Below, one piece after another: positions 15,368 to 18,601 of a stretch of 18,601 nucleotides of DNA. The notes beneath the pieces were generated by a model that saw only the letters and a program-made list of their open reading frames with translations, was not told the DNA's origin and did no database searches. Source of the stretch: Bacteroides sp. UBA939 (lineage in GTDB: Bacteria; Bacteroidota; Bacteroidia; Bacteroidales; Bacteroidaceae). Position 1 is the first letter of the stretch. Every line of letters begins with the position of its first letter. Position numbers and translations under genes: made by a program. The stretch is taken from positions 6,282-24,882 of the forward strand of contig NZ_DBDF01000094.1 of assembly GCF_002293435.1 (NCBI RefSeq). The letters run 5' to 3'.

Positions 15368-16405
15368 TTATATCAAGTAGATATTATGCTCTTTACACTC
15401 CTGGCGCATCTCCTCCGACCAGATACTGGCTTGAATTTCACCAATATGGGCTTTACGAAGATAGAACATACAAAGCCGCGACTGTCCGATACCTCCTCCG
15501 ATGGACAAGGGCAGTGTGTCACTCATCAAACGTTTATGGAAATAGAGTTCCAAGCGCCTTTCTTCTCCTTCCTGCCGTAATTGCCGTTGCAAGGCTTCTT
15601 TATTCACACGGATACCCATGGATGAAAGTTCGATGCTACGTTGCAGAATGTTATCCCACAGCAAGAGGTCGCCATTTAGTCCGGGAAGGTTGTTCAGCCC
15701 CTGCGAGGTATAGTCATCGTAGTCCGGAGCGCGCCCGTCATGCCTTTTACCGTCTGCCAATTTGCAACCGATACCAATGATAAATACAGCGCCGTGTTTC
15801 TTGGTTATAGCATGTTCCCTACATTTAGGCTCCATCTCCGGATAAAGTTGGCGCAACTCTTCCGCATGGATAAAATGCAGTTTTTGAGGTAAGCAAGGCT
15901 TGATTTGAGGATACATTTCATAAACCATGTATTCCGTACGTATCATAGCGGCATAAATGCGGTTTACGATTTCCTTGAGGAATTCAACATTACGGTCTTC
16001 TTCCGTAATAACGCGCTCCCAATCCCACTGGTCTACATATAAGGAATGGAGATTACCCAGTTCTTCGTCCGAACGGATAGCGTTCATATCCGTATAAATA
16101 CCGTAACCTTGTTCAATGCTATAATCTGCCAATGTAAGCCGTTTCCATTTAGCAAGAGAGTGTACTACTTCCGCCTGCGCATCTCCCAAATCCTTGATGG
16201 GGAATGATACGGCACGCTCCACGCCGTTGAGGTCATCGTTGATACCCATGCCTTTCAATACAAAAAGCGGGGCTGTGACACGACGCAGGCGCAATTCAGA
16301 CGACAAATTCATTTGAAAGAATTCTTTAATCTGCTTAATTCCTAACTCTGTTTGCTTTAAGTCCAATAAAGGTTTATAACCTTCCGGTTTTATTAAATAA
16401 CCCAT
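15368..16405 (-). CDS. asnA: Aspartate-ammonia ligase (asparagine synthetase A)
   Basis: A 345-residue class II synthetase-fold enzyme that makes asparagine from aspartate, ammonia and ATP in the cytoplasm. Recognisable blocks are RLRRVTAPLFV, GINDDLNGVERAVSFP, the KRLTLADY region, GIYTDMNAIR, the acidic HDGRAPDYDDY segment, and the C-terminal GGGIGQSRLCMFYLRKAHIGE (key Arg and Gly). An ATG nine codons upstream (16432) is in frame, but it lies inside the -7 promoter box at 16430-16437 and would fall before the transcription start. The chosen start, MGYLIKPEGY, matches the Bacteroides AsnA N-terminus as I remember it. Ung lies 81 bases downstream. Confidence 0.97.
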   Translation of the reverse strand: MGYLIKPEGYKPLLDLKQTELGIKQIKEFFQMNLSSELRLRRVTAPLFVLKGMGINDDLNGVERAVSFPIKDLGDAQAEVVHSLAKWKRLTLADYSIEQGYGIYTDMNAIRSDEELGNLHSLYVDQWDWERVITEEDRNVEFLKEIVNRIYAAMIRTEYMVYEMYPQIKPCLPQKLHFIHAEELRQLYPEMEPKCREHAITKKHGAVFIIGIGCKLADGKRHDGRAPDYDDYTSQGLNNLPGLNGDLLLWDNILQRSIELSSMGIRVNKEALQRQLRQEGEERRLELYFHKRLMSDTLPLSIGGGIGQSRLCMFYLRKAHIGEIQASIWSEEMRQECKEHNIYLI

Positions 16406-16429
16406 AAATATATACTGTGTTTTGTCTGG

Positions 16430-16437
16430 CAAATATA
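16430..16437 (-). promoter_or_regulatory. -7 box of asnA
   Basis: Minus-strand TATATTTG, exact to TAnnTTTG, 24 bases before the chosen asnA start. No strong -33 was seen at the right spacing. It decides the start codon, because the upstream ATG overlaps it. Confidence 0.6.
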
Positions 16438-16587
16438 GATATAATATTTATGATTGCATTGACATTTGCTTAAATTGTTGTCATATTGCTTATTATTAAC
16501 CTATATATCGTTTCAAAATAACATTTCTTTTGAGCAGCATCCGGTACAAAAAAAGATGAATCATTAGGAATATGAATGGATTTTTTA

Positions 16588-16595
16588 TACTTTTG
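16588..16595 (+). promoter_or_regulatory. -7 box of the tRNA-Arg gene
   Basis: TACTTTTG matches TAnnTTTG exactly and lies 40 bases before the mature tRNA 5' end. The -33 half (TTAG at 16564-16567, 20 bases upstream) is weak. Confidence 0.55.
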
Positions 16596-16635
16596 CTCCG
16601 CATTTGAGGCATCACAGCTTAGAATGTAAATATAT

Positions 16636-16707
16636 GCACCTGTAGTTCAATGGATAGAATACAAGATTCCGGTTCTTGAGATGAGGGTTCGATTCCCCCC
16701 GGGTGTA
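16636..16707 (+). tRNA. tRNA-Arg (anticodon CCG)
   Basis: A 72-base cloverleaf. The acceptor arms GCACCTG (16636-16642) and CGGGTGT (16700-16706) pair with two G-U wobbles, with discriminator A at 16707. The D stem is GTTC/GAAT. The anticodon stem CAAGA/TCTTG encloses loop TTCCGGT, giving anticodon CCG, which reads CGG. The T loop TTCGATT is standard, but T-stem GAGGG (16683-16687) faces CCCCC (16695-16699), leaving an A-C mismatch at the second pair. CCA is not encoded. A clear terminator follows. Confidence 0.94.
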
Positions 16708-16710
16708 CTT

Positions 16711-16747
16711 AAAGCCATACTTTTAACAGAGTATGGCTTTTTTTATG
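16711..16747 (+). terminator. Intrinsic terminator after tRNA-Arg
   Basis: A perfect 11-bp stem AAAGCCATACT (16711-16721) / AGTATGGCTTT (16730-16740) with an 8-base loop, continued by more T residues. It lies 4 bases after the tRNA 3' end. Confidence 0.92.
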
Positions 16748-16822
16748 GATGATATATTATGCCGGTTAATTACAGATTTTGATACTGCTTTTTATGTAGG
16801 AGGAAGGAGTGAAACAAATCAG

Positions 16823-16897
16823 TGAACCGTGCCAGGCTCGAACTGGCGACCTCTGCCCTGTCAAGGCAGCGCTCTAAACCGACTGAGCTAACGATTC
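16823..16897 (-). tRNA. tRNA-Val (anticodon GAC)
   Basis: A 75-base cloverleaf on the minus strand. The acceptor GAATCGT pairs with ACGGTTC, with discriminator A at 16823. The D stem is GCTC/GAGC. The anticodon stem CTGCC/GGCAG encloses loop TTGACAG, giving anticodon GAC (reads GUC/GUU). The T arm GCCAG-TTCGAGC-CTGGC is perfect. The short variable loop rules out Leu or Ser. CCA is not encoded. The anticodon is GAC, not GTC, so this is Val rather than Asp. Confidence 0.92.
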
Positions 16898-16903
16898 GTG
16901 GCG

Positions 16904-16935
16904 CAAAGATAGTGAAAGTCTCCGTAATAACCGAA
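16904..16935 (-). promoter_or_regulatory. Promoter of tRNA-Val
   Basis: On the minus strand TTCG (16932-16935) lies 20 bases before TATCTTTG (16904-16911), an exact -7 box. The box ends 7 bases before the tRNA 5' end, so the primary transcript would start at or almost at the mature end. Confidence 0.7.
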
Positions 16936-16989
16936 AAACACGGATAAATAATGCTACCTGCATTATTCATACTGTAGATAAACGAGTTA

Positions 16990-18228
16990 TCAGTCAACCG
17001 ATTTCATCTCTCTTCGCTGAAAAGCGCTCGATTCAAAGAAAAAGGGATAGGCAGCTTGTTCGTTCCTGACTATTTCCACATCATATAAAGTTCCCGCATA
17101 ACTGCCATTTGGCGGAAGATAATAACACTCCTTGATATAAGCAGCGCCAAACACCGTACCGCTGATGCTTGCTATACCATCTACATAAAGCAACCCGCCT
17201 AATGAAGCGTTTTCTTTTTGGCAATAACTCGGGAAAATACGAAGTATATCTTCCTTTTCGGTATTTCCTTCAACAACGGCATACCCATCCAAAACGCTAC
17301 CGGTTCCTATTTCCAGATACGTTTTACCCTGATTACCATTCACACAAACACCTGAAGGGTAATGCAAACGTACTCCTTGCCCCAATATCACGGTATCACT
17401 TGCCATTATCTGCATGGAACCGGAAAAGCCGTCTTCCACATGCACTTTCCTTGCCACAAGTATAACATCAGCCATAGCGGTTTCCTTTGAAACCGTCACT
17501 TCGTCACCATAAAGGATTACATTACCACGTAAAAACACACTGCCCGTTTGCGGAGGGCAATGAAAACAAACAGTTTCTCCGGTAAAGCTATTATAAACAG
17601 ACTCCTGGTCGGCAGGAAACACCTGAGCGGCCAACTTCATCTTTTCATAAAAGGCATTTATCCGTTCCAGATAAACAGAATCTACCGGCGGAAGTTCGCG
17701 TTCGGAGGGATACATGTCATATTCGGACACCGTGTTCCCCGTGAACGGTTCATCATCCGGCTGAGTGTAGCTCACTTCACCGTTTGGTGCAAACACCGGG
17801 CCGGTTATCCGGGTATTTCCCGCCAGCGACAATGAACCGTCGAGGTTGCACATCCACAATGCCGCCTGCTGCACACAGTCTTGTTGCTTTCCCAACAGGC
17901 GAACGGATTGATACTTGTCATCAGCAGAACTTATGCAAACCGTTTCATACAATCCCCAAAGTGCCGTACGGATACGGACAGCAGAAGCCTCTTTGTCTGC
18001 ATACAACCGATAATCAACGCTTTCAGACAGAGAAGCGAGCAGGGTACTATCACGGCAATAAAGGAGAAATGCGGAATTCAGAAATTCCTTCCGTTGCCTG
18101 TCTGAGCGGTAAACGGAATACAGCAAACTGTTCATGTCGAACAGCATGAACGCAAAAAGCACCAGCAGGCATATCAGAATGCAAACTACCAACACCGTAG
18201 GCAAAGCAGAACCTTTCAACCGAATCAT
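16990..18228 (-). CDS. Membrane-anchored protein with pilin-like N-terminus and beta-rich body
   Basis: A 412-residue protein I cannot assign to a named family. The N-terminus MIRLKGSALPTVLVVC begins with basic residues, a KG step and a single hydrophobic helix (about 9-30). This is the layout of PilX/GspK-like minor pilin segments, though the usual +5 Glu is absent. Residues 120-400 contain repeating short strands with turns, e.g. SLSLAGNTRITGPVF (130-144), SVFLRGNVILYGDEV, ADVILVARKVHVEDG, MQIMASDTVILGQGV and LLYVDGIASISGTVFGAAYI, suggesting a parallel beta-helix or bactofilin-like solenoid outside the inner membrane. A -7 box (18259-18266) precedes it. No other pilus or secretion gene is in the window, but the upstream neighbour lies past the edge. 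Confidence 0.75.
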   Translation of the reverse strand: MIRLKGSALPTVLVVCILICLLVLFAFMLFDMNSLLYSVYRSDRQRKEFLNSAFLLYCRDSTLLASLSESVDYRLYADKEASAVRIRTALWGLYETVCISSADDKYQSVRLLGKQQDCVQQAALWMCNLDGSLSLAGNTRITGPVFAPNGEVSYTQPDDEPFTGNTVSEYDMYPSERELPPVDSVYLERINAFYEKMKLAAQVFPADQESVYNSFTGETVCFHCPPQTGSVFLRGNVILYGDEVTVSKETAMADVILVARKVHVEDGFSGSMQIMASDTVILGQGVRLHYPSGVCVNGNQGKTYLEIGTGSVLDGYAVVEGNTEKEDILRIFPSYCQKENASLGGLLYVDGIASISGTVFGAAYIKECYYLPPNGSYAGTLYDVEIVRNEQAAYPFFFESSAFQRREMKSVD

Positions 18229-18258
18229 CCGGATTTTACTCTATTAAGTGTGAACGGG

Positions 18259-18266
18259 CAAATATA
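18259..18266 (-). promoter_or_regulatory. -7 box of the pilin-like gene
   Basis: Minus-strand TATATTTG, exact to TAnnTTTG, 30 bases before the start codon. No convincing -33 box was found. It suggests the gene starts its own transcript rather than continuing an operon from the right. Confidence 0.5.
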
Positions 18267-18377
18267 TAAAAACAACGGTAATTAAAATAAGGATGGAAGC
18301 AGAAATGTTAGGGAGAGAAGGAAGATGGGAACTTTTCACCGGAGAAATGTGGCATTCATAATTTGAACTCACTCTCT

Positions 18378-18408
18378 CGCGCGCGCGTACGCGCGCGTGC
18401 ACGCATAC
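18378..18408. repeat. Alternating pyrimidine-purine tract (Z-DNA-like)
   Basis: Thirty-one bases alternate pyrimidine and purine without a break, mostly CG steps, with TA, TG and CA steps at the middle and end. An 18-bp perfect palindrome centred on GTAC occupies 18380-18397. Such tracts can adopt left-handed DNA or extrude a cruciform. It stands out sharply from the A/T-rich flanks. Confidence 0.9.
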
Positions 18409-18421
18409 CCAGAGTTTTTAT

Positions 18422-18519
18422 ACTCTACTCTCACGCTCTCACTCTTTCTCTTGTATCTCTTTGTTCATCGGCGTTTGAACAGGTGAGGGTAAGTGTGAGG
18501 GTAGGGGTGAGAGTAGAGT
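18422..18519. repeat. Pyrimidine/purine-biased inverted repeat in a gene-free end
   Basis: The 13-base arms ACTCTACTCTCAC (18422-18434) and GTGAGAGTAGAGT (18507-18519) are exact complements. Between them the left side is mostly C/T (to about 18460) and the right side mostly G/A with repeated GTGAGGGTA-like words (18483-18510). The whole 18229-18601 stretch otherwise holds only the pilin-like gene's -7 box, the alternating tract and no convincing coding frame. The right-hand gene, if any, lies beyond the window. Confidence 0.8.
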
Positions 18520-18601
18520 TACTCTCACTTTGTTTACTGTCTGCGATTTGGTTGTAATACGCTGATATACAGTGCACGAACGGGATATATATGGTTCTTG
18601 G

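Noticed and set aside
16770..16997. 75-residue minus-strand frame
   Set aside because: It is a read-through of the tRNA-Val gene and its flanks; part of its sequence is the familiar translated tRNA pattern.
18294..18362. 22-residue plus-strand ORF (ATG at about 18294)
   Set aside because: Short, no promoter, and no recognisable character; unsupported as a gene.
18363..18557. 64-residue plus-strand frame rich in Arg and Val
   Set aside because: It translates the alternating CG tract and the GTGAGGGTA words; repeat-driven composition without a domain.

Overview
The window looks like chromosomal DNA of a Bacteroides-type bacterium (Bacteroidales). Several genes are preceded by the Bacteroides -7 box TAnnTTTG rather than an E. 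coli -10. Ribosome sites are A/T-rich with little Shine-Dalgarno. The products (345-residue AsnA, TGS/uridine kinase fusion, Na/Pi cotransporter with PhoU tail, PMCA-type Ca-ATPase) are those usual in that group. The species call is inference; I recognise no phage, IS element, CRISPR array or integrase.

Left part (1-3000): a 22-bp tandem repeat array lies upstream of sufE (Fe-S assembly). sufE converges on a minus-strand operon reading, in its own direction, CPBP intramembrane protease, DUF2975 membrane protein, small Xre regulator. Protease and DUF2975 overlap by ATGA. Upstream of the protease is a probable 29-residue hydrophobic peptide with its own candidate promoter. This membrane/regulator cassette is the part most likely to be an under-described system.

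Middle (3000-9150), all minus strand: ribF (FMN/FAD synthesis), a HAD phosphatase, and a 903-residue calcium P-type ATPase with a good promoter. A gene-poor gap of about 420 bp then holds a perfect 47-bp inverted repeat and a possible 27-residue ORF. Next comes a PAS sensor kinase with a four-cysteine cluster, divergent from a 52-residue rubredoxin; this suggests redox or metal sensing, but that link is inference.

Right part (9250-15300): a strong bidirectional terminator separates rubredoxin from the convergent Na/Pi cotransporter. The cotransporter diverges from a nucleoside kinase fused to a ThrRS-like N-terminus. Downstream is a TPR/transmembrane histidine-kinase-like protein whose phosphoacceptor histidine is missing, then ung and asnA on the minus strand. 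No response regulator is in the window, so both kinases are orphans here.

End (16430-18601): tRNA-Arg(CCG) with its terminator, tRNA-Val(GAC) on the opposite strand, and a 412-residue protein with a pilin-like N-terminal segment and a beta-rich body. The last 370 bases carry no convincing gene. They hold an alternating CG/TA/CA tract (Z-DNA-like) and a pyrimidine/purine-biased inverted repeat.
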